DNA from: JANXSS01 sp040385645
GTDB taxonomy: Bacteria; Pseudomonadota; Gammaproteobacteria; Burkholderiales; Burkholderiaceae_D
Reading direction: 5' to 3'
Length of the DNA stretch: 64,000 bases
Assembly (NCBI GenBank): GCA_040385645.1
Contig: JAZKGZ010000012.1
Coordinates: forward strand, 124,001 to 188,000
The notes under the pieces were generated by a model. The model searched no databases, had not been told where the DNA came from, and worked only from the letters and a program-made list of their open reading frames with translations. This document shows, piece after piece, positions 1 through 8,906 of the stretch (the first letter of the stretch is position 1; each line of letters begins with the position of its first letter). The position numbers and the translations under genes are program-made.

Positions 1-626
1 AAACCGCAGGTAATGGCTGCGAAGGTCGCTTGAAATGCCACGAAAATAAACTCCGGAATCACCACGCCTTTACTGAACGTTGCAGCAGCGGCGAAGGCAC
101 CTTTTTCCGGATCCCAAATTCCATTGAGCAGCAGACGATCGAACTTTCCAATGAAGGCCGTACCTTCCGTAAAGGCCAGGGAATATCCGTAGACACACCA
201 TAGAACGACGATCACGGCAAAGATCATGAACACCTGCATTAATACCGAGAGCATGTTCTTGGCGCGTACCAAACCACCGTAAAACAGCGCCAGGCCGGGT
301 ATGGTCATCAAAATCACTAGGATGGTGGCAACCATCATAAAGGCAGTATCGCCCTTGTTGGCGACCGGTGCCGGCGTGGGCGTAACGGTTGTGGGCATCG
401 CTGCAGTGGCCGATGTGGCGGTTAATGTCGCATCTACAGCGGAGGAGTCAGCCGGCATCGCAGGTGCTGCCGCCGCCGCAGCGGCCGCATCGGCTGCCGA
501 CGTCGCCTGCGCGAGTACGATCACTGGTTGCGATGCTGGCTTTGTCTCAACGGCCACGGCCGGCAATATTGCACCGGCGGTCAGCAAAGTGAAGGCAAGG
601 AATAAATGGTGAAAGTATTTTTTCAT
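1..626 (-). CDS. amtB: Ammonium transporter AmtB, N-terminal part (runs off window)
   Basis: An Amt/Rh-family ammonium channel of the inner membrane. The ATG lies at 624-626 on the minus strand, 9 nt after the glnK stop, and about 208 codons are visible before the window edge. The protein opens with a signal-peptide-like stretch (MKKYFHHLFLAFTLL...), then an Ala/Pro/Thr-rich linker of roughly 60 residues. The first family-typical membrane helix follows (DTAFMMVATILVILMTIPG, then LALFYGGLVRAKN). Coupling to glnK is the standard arrangement: PII docks on AmtB to gate ammonium uptake. The long low-complexity linker before the first helix is also seen in other beta-proteobacterial Amt proteins. 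The C-terminal half is outside the window. Confidence 0.93.
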   Translation of the reverse strand, partial: MKKYFHHLFLAFTLLTAGAILPAVAVETKPASQPVIVLAQATSAADAAAAAAAAPAMPADSSAVDATLTATSATAAMPTTVTPTPAPVANKGDTAFMMVATILVILMTIPGLALFYGGLVRAKNMLSVLMQVFMIFAVIVVLWCVYGYSLAFTEGTAFIGKFDRLLLNGIWDPEKGAFAAAATFSKGVVIPEFIFVAFQATFAAITCG

Positions 627-635
627 ATCTTTGCC

Positions 636-1744
<1,109 letters not shown>

Positions 1745-1821
1745 GACGATTCCTTTAGTTATAGTTGAATGACTTTGTCGAATAAAACGTTTTTCCGATG
1801 CTGGCACGTCCCGATTGCAGG

Positions 1822-1837
1822 AGCACAACCCATGCCA
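1822..1837 (-). promoter_or_regulatory. Candidate sigma-54 promoter for the porin-glnK-amtB operon
   Basis: Read on the minus strand the site is TGGCATGGGTTGTGCT. The -24 GG and -12 GC have exact sigma-54 spacing (consensus TGGCACG-N4-TTGCW), with two mismatches. The predicted start lies near 1811, about 65 nt before the porin ATG. Sigma-54 control of glnK-amtB is well established in Proteobacteria, which supports the call. Confidence 0.55.
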
Positions 1838-1956
1838 GCGTAGAAGCCAGTTTTCTCTTATGATTTTGACCAGCAAACTGGTGTACGCTACATCCCAGCC
1901 TATTGGTACACCAGGCAAAATTAACGCGCACCATTATGATACGCACCAACATCATG

Positions 1957-1973
1957 CGCACCCAATCGGTGAA
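1957..1973. promoter_or_regulatory. NtrC-like enhancer site
   Basis: The sequence GCACC-CAATC-GGTGA matches the core of the NtrC dyad (GCACC-N5-GGTGC) and lies about 120 bp upstream of the candidate sigma-54 promoter. Two further CGCACC half-sites occur nearby (about 1925-1945). The spacing fits enhancer-activated nitrogen control; binding is inferred. Confidence 0.4.
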
Positions 1974-2001
1974 CAATAAACAACTAAAGGCGAGGCAATT
2001 T

Positions 2002-2268
2002 ATGGATAAACCTAACTTCTTCAACGATTTGCAGGCAAAAATCAGCCAGGCGATCGAAAATTCTCCCGCAAAAGATATTGAGAAGAACGTCAGAGCGATG
2101 ATGAACCAGGGGTTTTCCAAGCTCGATCTGGTAACGCGGGAAGAGTTCGATGTTCAGACGCAGGTTCTGGCAAAAACACGCGCTAAATTGGAAGCGTTGG
2201 AGTTGCGTGTTCTGGAATTAGAAGCAGGGCGAGACCCCACGCCGCCGCGCACCGACAGCACCGTCTAG
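2002..2268 (+). CDS. ubiK: Ubiquinone biosynthesis accessory factor UbiK (BMFP/YqiC)
   Basis: A small 88-residue coiled-coil protein. It begins MDKPNFFNDLQAKISQAIEN, carries the family core (DIEKNVRAMMNQGFSKLDLVTREEFD) and ends in a leucine-heptad helix (LEALELRVLELE) before a short Pro/Thr tail. UbiK binds UbiJ and supports late steps of aerobic ubiquinone synthesis at the membrane. I chose the ATG at 2002 because AAAGGCGAGG lies just upstream and known proteins begin here. It is divergent from the porin operon. In related genomes comM commonly follows; here an OTU protease gene intervenes. Confidence 0.88.
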   Translation: MDKPNFFNDLQAKISQAIENSPAKDIEKNVRAMMNQGFSKLDLVTREEFDVQTQVLAKTRAKLEALELRVLELEAGRDPTPPRTDSTV

Positions 2269-2314
2269 ATTTTTAAAACAAGAATTCGATCGTAAATATT
2301 GGAAGGTGGGCAAA

Positions 2315-4336
2315 ATGAAACTTCTCGCGCGCGTGAATCGGCCTATTGCTCCAATCCTGGCTGATCCACAAATGCCGGCCAGACAGACGCCTTCCAAGTT
2401 GGATCGCAAGGTTCGCTTCGACCCCGCACCTAAAACGATTGCTTCGATGGCGACTATATCCAGTCAGGGTACCGCCGCCTCGTTACCCAGCTCGGGCAAT
2501 CCTCGTCGCGCAGCGCCGCTTCCAGGTCAGCATTGCAAGCCGCCACCTTCGCGCTTATGGTCGACTCTCAAAAACATGGCAGAACGCTTTCTGCAGAGCG
2601 CTAGAAAACCGGCGGCAGAAGGTATTGCGATACGACGCAGCCACTCGCCTGCTCAGGTTGAATTCACCGAAAATGGCATCGATCGCACGTACGACCTCGA
2701 TGCCATCAGAATCGAGATGGACCGATCTCAAGAGCGTACGTATCTGTGCGGACGCACACAAACGGATCCGGTGCAAACGTCTTTCTTAAAACATGAACTA
2801 TCTTTGTTTCAAGGTGCCCTTTCCGGCCAAGGCGTTCTGGAATTCGTTTCGCGCAAAGCACATTTCCGACCTGACGAAAGCATGTCGAGACCGCTCATCA
2901 AGGCATTACGGGAGCAGTGGCACGAACGCAAAGGAGACCCGGACGGGCTAGTGCTTGGTGGGCGCTTTAAAGTCGTCGGTGTGTACCCGGAAAACCCGCC
3001 AGCATTGCTGCCGGATGGCGTCGAGCCGCTTGCGGAACACATGCATTTTACATTTTCATTTACTGTTTTAGACCTTAAAAATCCCTACGACGCGCCTCGT
3101 GTGATCCCGGTTACGCAACTCGGTCTGGAATTTAAGGGAAAATATCTGAACGCAACGCAAATCGAGCAGGCCCACAACATTTTGTTGATGCATAAAAGAA
3201 GTTGCGCTGACGTGCAGGCGTTGGCAAGTGCTGCGCCACAATCACTGCCCTTGATAGCCAGTTCGAAGGGGCGTGGCCGGGCACCAACGCTCATTACCTA
3301 CAGCGAGATCGTCAACCGCATCGATTCCGGACTCGTCGTCGATGAGGCGTCGCTGGATGCGGCCCTGATCGACGTGATCGAGCGGGGTCGCAGCGCGCGT
3401 ATCTGTAACGACCTGCAAAACGACCTGCAGGCCGACATCGGCGGCTTCGTGCATTCGGATCAACAGTTGAAAGAGTTAAAGGCGGCACTTTCGACACACA
3501 TGCAAAACAGGATAGCCATAGCCGCAGTTCAACGTGGCGTTGCTTCAGAATCAGCGCATGCACGCAGTCCGGCGGCGCAGGCTTTCAATGAAAATCGTTT
3601 TTCTCAGTTACAAAACAGGGGAAACGGCGATTGCCTGTTTCATTCTCTCGAAGGCACTGCAAATAGACCATCTCTTAGCGAAAGCGAAATCCTGGCAATA
3701 CGAAAAAGAGTCAGTACAGTTAAAGAAAATCAGGAAGATACGGAAGTTTGCAAAAAAGCGAATGCACATGCGTTGTCGGCGGCAATGCGGCAGGTAGGTA
3801 CGTCGCTAAAATCGAACAACGGAATGGTTAGCAACGCCGCCTACGCGGCGTTTCAAGCGCGTCCGGGAAACATGGCAGGTACCGATGAAGTGCGGCAATG
3901 GCTTCAACTCCCAGAAAATCGCTCCAAAACTGTCGTCATACTCGATGCGGTATTGGGCGATGAGCGAATCGATGTGCTGATACCTTCGGTGAATTCTCGA
4001 AACGGCGAAGTCGAAATTGGCACCGTCACAAGGTCATTTGCGGGCACGGCGGCGAATGGATTATCTGCAGAAGAAATCGAGCGAGCCGTTGCAGAGGCCA
4101 TAACCGGAACCGAGTACGGCAACCCCCCGTATCGACAAAACGGTGCAGGCGTCATTCCGGCCGACCGAATTGTGCTGTATCGAACACCAGGGCATTTCTC
4201 TCGCATCACCGGTTTAAAAGACCATGAAACCAGAACGCAGGATGCAAACAGGAAACAGGCTGAATTGGACGAACAGCGTCGCGCTGCCGCAGACCCCAAT
4301 CTTGACATTTCCAAACTGGGGTTCGAGACGCATTGA
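2315..4336 (+). CDS. Large protein with C-terminal OTU-like cysteine protease domain
   Basis: A 673-residue protein. The C-terminal third carries an OTU-type catalytic motif, NRGNGDCLFHSL, with Cys440 as predicted nucleophile. The likely catalytic His627 sits in YRTPGHFSRITG after a short beta segment, as in OTU deubiquitinases. Compared with the usual DGNC motif the order is NGDC: Asn at -3 and Asp at -1. The first ~130 residues are Pro/Ser/Arg-rich and probably disordered; the middle (about 130-420) matches no family I recognise. I prefer the ATG at 2315, with GGAAGG 8 nt upstream, over the GTG at 2306. There is no signal peptide. The architecture resembles effectors that cleave host ubiquitin, but that role is inferred. 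Confidence 0.75.
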   Translation: MKLLARVNRPIAPILADPQMPARQTPSKLDRKVRFDPAPKTIASMATISSQGTAASLPSSGNPRRAAPLPGQHCKPPPSRLWSTLKNMAERFLQSARKPAAEGIAIRRSHSPAQVEFTENGIDRTYDLDAIRIEMDRSQERTYLCGRTQTDPVQTSFLKHELSLFQGALSGQGVLEFVSRKAHFRPDESMSRPLIKALREQWHERKGDPDGLVLGGRFKVVGVYPENPPALLPDGVEPLAEHMHFTFSFTVLDLKNPYDAPRVIPVTQLGLEFKGKYLNATQIEQAHNILLMHKRSCADVQALASAAPQSLPLIASSKGRGRAPTLITYSEIVNRIDSGLVVDEASLDAALIDVIERGRSARICNDLQNDLQADIGGFVHSDQQLKELKAALSTHMQNRIAIAAVQRGVASESAHARSPAAQAFNENRFSQLQNRGNGDCLFHSLEGTANRPSLSESEILAIRKRVSTVKENQEDTEVCKKANAHALSAAMRQVGTSLKSNNGMVSNAAYAAFQARPGNMAGTDEVRQWLQLPENRSKTVVILDAVLGDERIDVLIPSVNSRNGEVEIGTVTRSFAGTAANGLSAEEIERAVAEAITGTEYGNPPYRQNGAGVIPADRIVLYRTPGHFSRITGLKDHETRTQDANRKQAELDEQRRAAADPNLDISKLGFETH

Positions 4337-4438
4337 TCGCGCACGATACTTTCCAACCAATTTGCTACGAAAAATACATTTTGTAGTGCTCGATCGCTCC
4401 CAATGCCATAAATGAATGCTAGGTTGCGGGTGGCCGGA

Positions 4439-4471
4439 AAAACCGGTTTTCTCGCGGCGTCGAAGACGCCG
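4439..4471. other. Palindrome and hairpin in the comM leader
   Basis: A perfect 12-bp palindrome, AAAACCGGTTTT (4439-4450), is followed 4 bp later by a hairpin with arms CGGCGTC / GACGCCG and loop GAA (4455-4471). Both lie within 61 bp of the comM start. They could be an operator and a leader or terminator hairpin; no T-run follows, so a simple terminator is unlikely. Confidence 0.4.
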
Positions 4472-4499
4472 AGCCATCCCGCAACATTTGGAATACATC

Positions 4500-6029
4500 A
4501 TGGCCCTTGCCGTCTTGAAAAGCCGTGCACTTGCCGGCATGCAAGCGCCGGAAGTTACCGTTGAAGTTCACCTGGCAAATGGCTTGCCAGCCTTCACCAT
4601 CGTCGGCTTGCCGGACACCGAGGTAAAGGAATCGAAAGACCGGGTGCGCGCCGCTCTGCAAAACAGCGGCTTCGAATTTCTGGCCAGACGTATCACCGTC
4701 AACCTGGCACCGGCCGATCTGCCCAAAGAATCGGGGCGCTTCGACCTGCCGATCGCGCTAGGCATTTTGGCAGCGTCCGGCCAGATGCCGGATACCGAAT
4801 TGGGCAAATACGAATTTGCCGGCGAGCTATCACTGTCCGGAGAATTGCGCCCGGTGCGAGGCGCGCTGGCCATGACCTTCGCCATGCATCGCAGCACCGG
4901 CACGACACGCTTCGCCGGCTTCATACTGCCGCGGGCGAATGCGGCAGAAGCGGCGCTGGTAACAGATTCGGCGATCTACCCTGCGGATTGCCTGCGCGAC
5001 GTTTGCGCACATTTCACAATGCAAGATCCGGAAGCGCGGTTACAGCGGCATTGCATCGACCGGGAGGCACTCACGCCGGTCGGCATGCCCTACCCGGATT
5101 TCTCCGATGTCAAAGGACAGAATCAGGCCAAGCGTGCCTTGGAAGTGGCTGCTGCGGGTGGCCATAGCATTTTGCTCGTCGGGCCACCCGGTACCGGCAA
5201 ATCGATGCTGGCGTCACGCTTCGCCGGCATTTTGCCGCCGATGTCGGATGGCGAGGCATTGGAATCGGCTGCAGTGCAGTCTTTGACAAGCGGTTTCGAT
5301 GCGGGGCGCTGGAAGGTGCGGCCATATCGCGCGCCGCATCACACTGCTTCCGGTGTCGCTCTGGTGGGCGGTGGTAGCACACCCAGGCCTGGTGAGATTT
5401 CGTTGGCGCACTGCGGCGTGCTATTCCTGGACGAACTGCCGGAATTCGATCGACGGGTACTGGAAGTTTTGCGCGAACCGCTCGAATCCGGCCAGATCAC
5501 TATTTCCCGCGCCGCCCGGCAAGCGGATTTTCCGGCGCGGTTTCAACTGATCGCCGCGATGAATCCCTGCCCCTGCGGCTACCTCGGCCATCCAGCCAAT
5601 CGCTGTCAATGCAGCGCCGATGCAGTGCTGCGCTATCAAAGCCGCATCTCGGGCCCGCTCCTGGACCGTATCGACATGCAGATCCAGGTCGGCGCGCTAA
5701 GTCATCAAGAATTACAGCAAGCCAGCGCTGGCGAAGCATCTGCCGCAATCGCTGCGCGCGTGGCTGCCGCACGCATGCTGCAACTAGCCAGGCAAGACAA
5801 GGCAAACCACGTGCTATCGACCGTCGATATCGATAAGCATTGCAAGCCCGATGCTGCTGGTAAAGAAATTCTGCGTTTGACGATGCTGCGCCTGCATTGG
5901 TCGGCGCGGGCTTATCATCGCGTGTTAAAAGTGGCACGTACTATCGCCGATCTGGCCGGGGTAGCCACGATCAGCCAGGCGCATGTGGCTGAAGCGATTC
6001 AATATCGGCGGGCGCTGCGGGAGCAGTGA
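4500..6029 (+). CDS. comM: ComM (YifB-type Mg-chelatase-like AAA+ ATPase)
   Basis: A 509-residue AAA+ protein. Residues 1-170 form the Lon-S5-like N-terminal domain (NGLPAFTIVGLPDTEVKESKDR). Walker A is GPPGTGKSM at about 228, and Walker B is VLFLDELPEF. A zinc-binding Cys cluster (NPCPCGYLG...CQC) and the C-terminal Mg_chelatase domain follow (YHRVLKVARTIADL). ComM is a hexameric branch-migration helicase that extends heteroduplex during natural transformation. The ATG at 4500 matches family starts. Its presence with dprA in the same window suggests natural competence machinery. No truncation was seen. Confidence 0.94.
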   Translation: MALAVLKSRALAGMQAPEVTVEVHLANGLPAFTIVGLPDTEVKESKDRVRAALQNSGFEFLARRITVNLAPADLPKESGRFDLPIALGILAASGQMPDTELGKYEFAGELSLSGELRPVRGALAMTFAMHRSTGTTRFAGFILPRANAAEAALVTDSAIYPADCLRDVCAHFTMQDPEARLQRHCIDREALTPVGMPYPDFSDVKGQNQAKRALEVAAAGGHSILLVGPPGTGKSMLASRFAGILPPMSDGEALESAAVQSLTSGFDAGRWKVRPYRAPHHTASGVALVGGGSTPRPGEISLAHCGVLFLDELPEFDRRVLEVLREPLESGQITISRAARQADFPARFQLIAAMNPCPCGYLGHPANRCQCSADAVLRYQSRISGPLLDRIDMQIQVGALSHQELQQASAGEASAAIAARVAAARMLQLARQDKANHVLSTVDIDKHCKPDAAGKEILRLTMLRLHWSARAYHRVLKVARTIADLAGVATISQAHVAEAIQYRRALREQ

Positions 6030-6059
6030 ATGAAAGCCGTGAATCAAACGGTAGCTTAA

Positions 6060-6338
6060 ATGTCACGAAGGTTTTTTGGAACACGCGGTAGTTGTCAACA
6101 TAGTTGTCGCGTCAATTCTTCGGAAGCAGCCAGGCGGGCCGGCCAAGCCATCGAGCGGCAATTCCTGCTGTTGGAAACGGCCCCTGACATTGGCCTGCCG
6201 TTCCCTGAAATGCCCGAGCTGCGTGAGCTGGTGATTGCCTTCGGGGACTCTGGATATGTGACCCTATACCGCCACGAACCGGCTGACGACGCGGTCTATG
6301 TTCTGGCATTCCAACACTAGAAAGAGGCAGGTTATTGA
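6060..6338 (+). pseudogene. Relic RelE/ParE-family toxin
   Basis: The frame encodes the body of a ParE/RelE-like toxin (EAARRAGQAIERQFLLLE..., LRELVIAFGDSGYVTLYRHE, VYVLAFQH). The family N-terminus is missing and replaced by an unrelated Arg/Ser-rich stretch. At 6318-6320 a TAG interrupts the frame; the next codons, KEAGY then TGA (6324-6338), match the usual tail of such toxins, so the TAG probably arose from CAG (Gln). No antitoxin gene lies beside it. I read it as a dead remnant starting 30 bp after comM. Confidence 0.65.
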
Positions 6339-6552
6339 TGAAGAACCTGCATCGTGAACGGTCAAATTTACCGCAGACTCTGTGTCGGTTTCGTACTAAA
6401 TTGGGGGAGCAGGTCACTCCCCCCTGAACTCCCCCTCCAATAGAAGCTCCAGCTCCAACTGGTGAAGCTCAGAATGGTTAAATGTCTAAAGGAAAATTCT
6501 GAAGCAGCACATAACGGGAGCGATAAATTCTCGTTTTATTTTCTTGCATTTC

Positions 6553-6580
6553 TATGGTCTAGTATATAGACTAGACCATA
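6553..6580. promoter_or_regulatory. Operator palindrome of the phd-vapC operon
   Basis: A perfect 11-bp inverted repeat (TATGGTCTAGT / ACTAGACCATA) with a 6-bp spacer ends 29 bp before the antitoxin start. Phd/YefM antitoxins repress their own operons by binding such palindromes, so this is the expected autoregulatory site. Confidence 0.7.
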
Positions 6581-6609
6581 TTAAAAATGCGGTTTTATTG
6601 GAGAGCACA

Positions 6610-6846
6610 ATGCGCGAATACGGGGTTTATGAAGCCAAAACAAAATTGCCTGACTTGATTAGGCAGGTTCAGCAGGGTGAGCGCGTCACCATCACGAACC
6701 GAGGCGAGCCTGTTGCTGATTTGGTGCCAAGCGCTAGTCGGGCAGCGCAGCAAACCAAGGAAGCAATCGCGGCAATCAAGGCGATGCGGTTAGGTGATAT
6801 CAACCAGGCTCAGTTTGACGAAATGCGCGTGCGAGGCCGTCGATAA
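6610..6846 (+). CDS. Phd/YefM-family antitoxin
   Basis: A 78-residue antitoxin. It opens MREYGVYEAKTKLPDLIRQV, the Phd/YefM DNA-binding fold, followed by GERVTITNRGEPVADLVPS, a strongly conserved family stretch. The C-terminus is Gln/Arg-rich and helical and would wrap the toxin. The ATG at 6610 follows a GGAGAGCACA ribosome site, and the upstream palindrome supports this start. Its stop overlaps the toxin ATG by one base (TAATG), giving translational coupling. It would neutralise the adjacent PIN-domain RNase and repress the operon. Confidence 0.9.
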   Translation: MREYGVYEAKTKLPDLIRQVQQGERVTITNRGEPVADLVPSASRAAQQTKEAIAAIKAMRLGDINQAQFDEMRVRGRR

Positions 6847-7277
6847 TGTCTGACGGTTTTGTTCTTGACGCATCCGTGACAATTCGTTGGGCACTCCAGG
6901 ATGGGTCGGCGGCTGATCGAGCCTATGCCGACCATGTGTTGGACTCATTGGCGATCATGTCGGCTTGGGTGCCCGCGCTGTGGTACACCGAAACAATTCA
7001 TGTTCTTCGCTGTGCCGAGGTTGACGGAAAATTTGGAGAATCTGCGTTGACCGGGTTCGTATATCGCTTGGGGCAATTGCCGATCCATCTTGATGCCGCT
7101 ACTCCGTCTGCAATTCAATTGGCGGTAGCAGCGATTTCACGCGAGTTTAAGCTGTCTGGATATGATGCCCAATACTTGGAATTGGCTCGCCGATGCAATT
7201 TGCCTATCGCTACTCTGGACAAGGATCTTCGAAAAGCTGCGAAGAAAGCCGGGGTGCTAGTTCACCTTATTCAGTAA
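6846..7277 (+). CDS. vapC: VapC-type PIN-domain ribonuclease toxin
   Basis: A 143-residue PIN domain. Candidate metal-binding acidic residues fit the family: Asp8 in FVLDASVTIRWAL, Glu49 in LWYTETIHVLR, Asp107 in LSGYDAQYLELARR, and Asp125/Asp127 in IATLDKDLRKAA. VapC toxins cleave tRNA or rRNA in a Mg-dependent way when freed from antitoxin. The gene overlaps the Phd-type antitoxin by one base, the normal toxin-antitoxin order. The four-acid set looks complete, so the toxin is probably functional. The exact RNA target cannot be read from sequence. Confidence 0.9.
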   Translation: MSDGFVLDASVTIRWALQDGSAADRAYADHVLDSLAIMSAWVPALWYTETIHVLRCAEVDGKFGESALTGFVYRLGQLPIHLDAATPSAIQLAVAAISREFKLSGYDAQYLELARRCNLPIATLDKDLRKAAKKAGVLVHLIQ

Positions 7278-7308
7278 AGGAAAACTCGGCGCCTGATGCG
7301 CTCGTCAG

Positions 7309-7557
7309 TTGGCCGCCAAAGGTTCGGCATTGATCCTAGCCAGCGAGAAAAACATCGTGTACGACAACGCATATTTTCTGAGCCGCTATGCAAGCCTCGG
7401 TGTGCTTGCCTTCATCTTTATCGTCCTGGCAATCGTGTCCAGGCGAGCTATGAATGCTGCGGGCGGTGATGAGCAGTTCCGCAATACCCGCAACCAGCTC
7501 AAGCAGGTGTTTGATGCGCTTCGTGAACTCATGACCCCGCCTGATCCGCCCAACTAG
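7309..7557 (+). CDS. Hypothetical single-pass membrane protein
   Basis: An 82-residue frame with a TTG start. It has one hydrophobic segment (residues ~29-45, LGVLAFIFIVLAIVSRR), an amphipathic helix (NTRNQLKQVFDALREL) and a Pro-rich tail (MTPPDPPN). It looks like a natural membrane-anchor protein, not a shadow ORF. A TGA lies four codons before the TTG, so the gene may have lost its 5' end. Its last 29 bp overlap the end of the antisense rhs fragment. The function is unknown. Confidence 0.4.
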   Translation: MAAKGSALILASEKNIVYDNAYFLSRYASLGVLAFIFIVLAIVSRRAMNAAGGDEQFRNTRNQLKQVFDALRELMTPPDPPN

Positions 7558-8377
7558 CCCAGCCAATCGGGTCTTCGCTGATGAACCGACCGCAGTTCGG
7601 CGAATGATACCGTGCCAGATAGTAATACAACCCCGTACCGTCGTTTTCCCGCCCCGTGTACTGCTGGCTGTTGGTGCTTACTGCCGTGACGTTGGTCTGG
7701 GTTGTCTTGCCATAGGCGTCATACCGGTAGCTGGTGCTGGTTGCTTGCGCAGCATCGGTCGACTGCACTACGTTGTTGTTGGCGTCCGTATGAAAGTGCT
7801 CGCTGTTGGCCGCGCTATATCGGGCAAGTATCTCGTCGATGCCGCCCGTTAGTAGTTGAGCCCGTACACCGGCGGTGCTGGTGGTACCGTCCTTTTCTTG
7901 CACGAAGTTGGCACCGTCATAGAGATAACCGGTCGTGCTGCCGTTGATGGTCTTGCCGATGCGACGGTTCATGGCGTCGTACTGGAAATTAGCCGTGGCA
8001 GCACCGGTGATGCCGGTGAGCTGGTTTCTCGCATTCCAGGTGTAGCTGCGCTCACCGTCGTTGAGCAGGTTGCCATTGGCGTCGTAGCTGAAGGCTTTGC
8101 CAGCCCAGCTGGTCAAGCGGTTGTTGGCGTCATAGGCCACACCCAGTACATCGGCCGGCGGCATATCGGTTTGCGCCAGGCTACCGCTGGATTTAATACG
8201 CAAGCCTGCCTTGTCGTAGGTGTATGCCAGATCACCGATGATGGTGGCGTCGGCTTTTTCACGACGATCGATGGGATGAGTTGCTTGAATAATTGCGCTT
8301 ACCTTAAGGCAATAAGGGAAACGTACCCTATAATGCCATTTCGACGTGATAGCCCAGTTTCCAATATTCGAATGCAA
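7529..8377 (-). pseudogene. Orphan rhs tip fragment (RHS core end, truncated)
   Basis: This frame reproduces only the end of an RHS core: ADATIIGDLAYTYDKAGLRI onward, then YD-repeats (YDANGNLLNDGERSYTW, YDAMNRRIGKTINGS), then the core-ending motif YLARYHSPNCGRFISEDPIGW. The usual GLYYYRARYY is altered to LARYH. The first ~40 residues do not resemble RHS, and after EDPIGW the frame runs into SWADQAGS and stops, so no toxin domain is attached. It copies the rhs gene at 9281-11425 over 705 bp. Such tip fragments are typical by-products of C-terminal module exchange at rhs loci. Confidence 0.75.
7555..8259. repeat. 705-bp direct repeat, copy 1 (rhs core end)
   Basis: Aligned with 9778-10482 at a constant offset of 2223 bp without indels. 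Only scattered substitutions are seen, many at third codon positions. It encodes the last ~230 residues of the RHS core. Confidence 0.85.
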
Positions 8378-8388
8378 TCACAGTTATT

Positions 8389-8616
8389 TCACTCACGTAA
8401 TGATTTTTTTAAATCGTGCCATCCAACAGATGCAAACAACAAAGCTACTATAAAAATAAAAAATCCCATTAAAAACAAAAATATTAACGTGTAAGCAACT
8501 AAGCTATTTAGATAGATATGTAAAAATATAGCTGGCAGTGCTCCACTTAATGAAATAAGAAGTCCTAAAAAGGCCAAGCACACTGGGAAATAAATACTAT
8601 CAAATAATTTTTTCAT
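8389..8616 (-). CDS. Small two-TM hypothetical protein
   Basis: A 75-residue hydrophobic protein with two membrane segments (about residues 10-35 and 42-65) and a charged end (WHDLKKSLRE). It lies between the rhs immunity candidate and the orphan rhs tip, on the same strand. The region is AT-rich compared with the flanking core genes. Small membrane proteins in this position often act as immunity proteins for Rhs C-terminal toxins, but nothing here proves it. No family recognised. Confidence 0.55.
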   Translation of the reverse strand: MKKLFDSIYFPVCLAFLGLLISLSGALPAIFLHIYLNSLVAYTLIFLFLMGFFIFIVALLFASVGWHDLKKSLRE

Positions 8617-8906
8617 ATTTATTTACATCTAAGAAGACTTTCACTCGTCCATATCCTTGTAACTGCAATTGTGAGCGAAATTTGTACATTATAATTTACT
8701 CGTAAATCTGTCATTACTCAAGGTACGCCGCAGATACCTTGGGACCCAAACTCCGTCTTCTCTAATTCCAGCGGAAGGTCCTGGGCCAGCGTTTGCATTT
8801 GACTAAATCAGCAGCAAGAAAATGTTCCAATTTGGAATCGATATTTCTTGTATCAATGCACTTTTATGAATTTCTAATGTAACGAAGGTTTCTTCACCAC
8901 GATATT
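8617..8906. other. AT-rich gap within the rhs locus
   Basis: About 290 bp without a supported gene, low in GC. I see no repeat, RNA gene or terminator in it. It may be the remains of a lost toxin or immunity cassette. Confidence 0.4.

Noticed and set aside
1801..1820. TGGCAC...TTGCA on the plus strand as a sigma-54 promoter for ubiK
   Set aside because: The GG-to-GC spacing is two bases too long; the minus-strand site has the exact spacing.
6403..6423. GGGGGAG / CTCCCCC hairpin as terminator of the ParE relic
   Set aside because: Stem is convincing but no T-run follows, and the upstream gene is dead.
7336..7566. Minus-strand frame after the orphan rhs tip as an alternative toxin domain
   Set aside because: It is antisense to a more natural membrane-protein frame and is not in frame with the rhs fragment.
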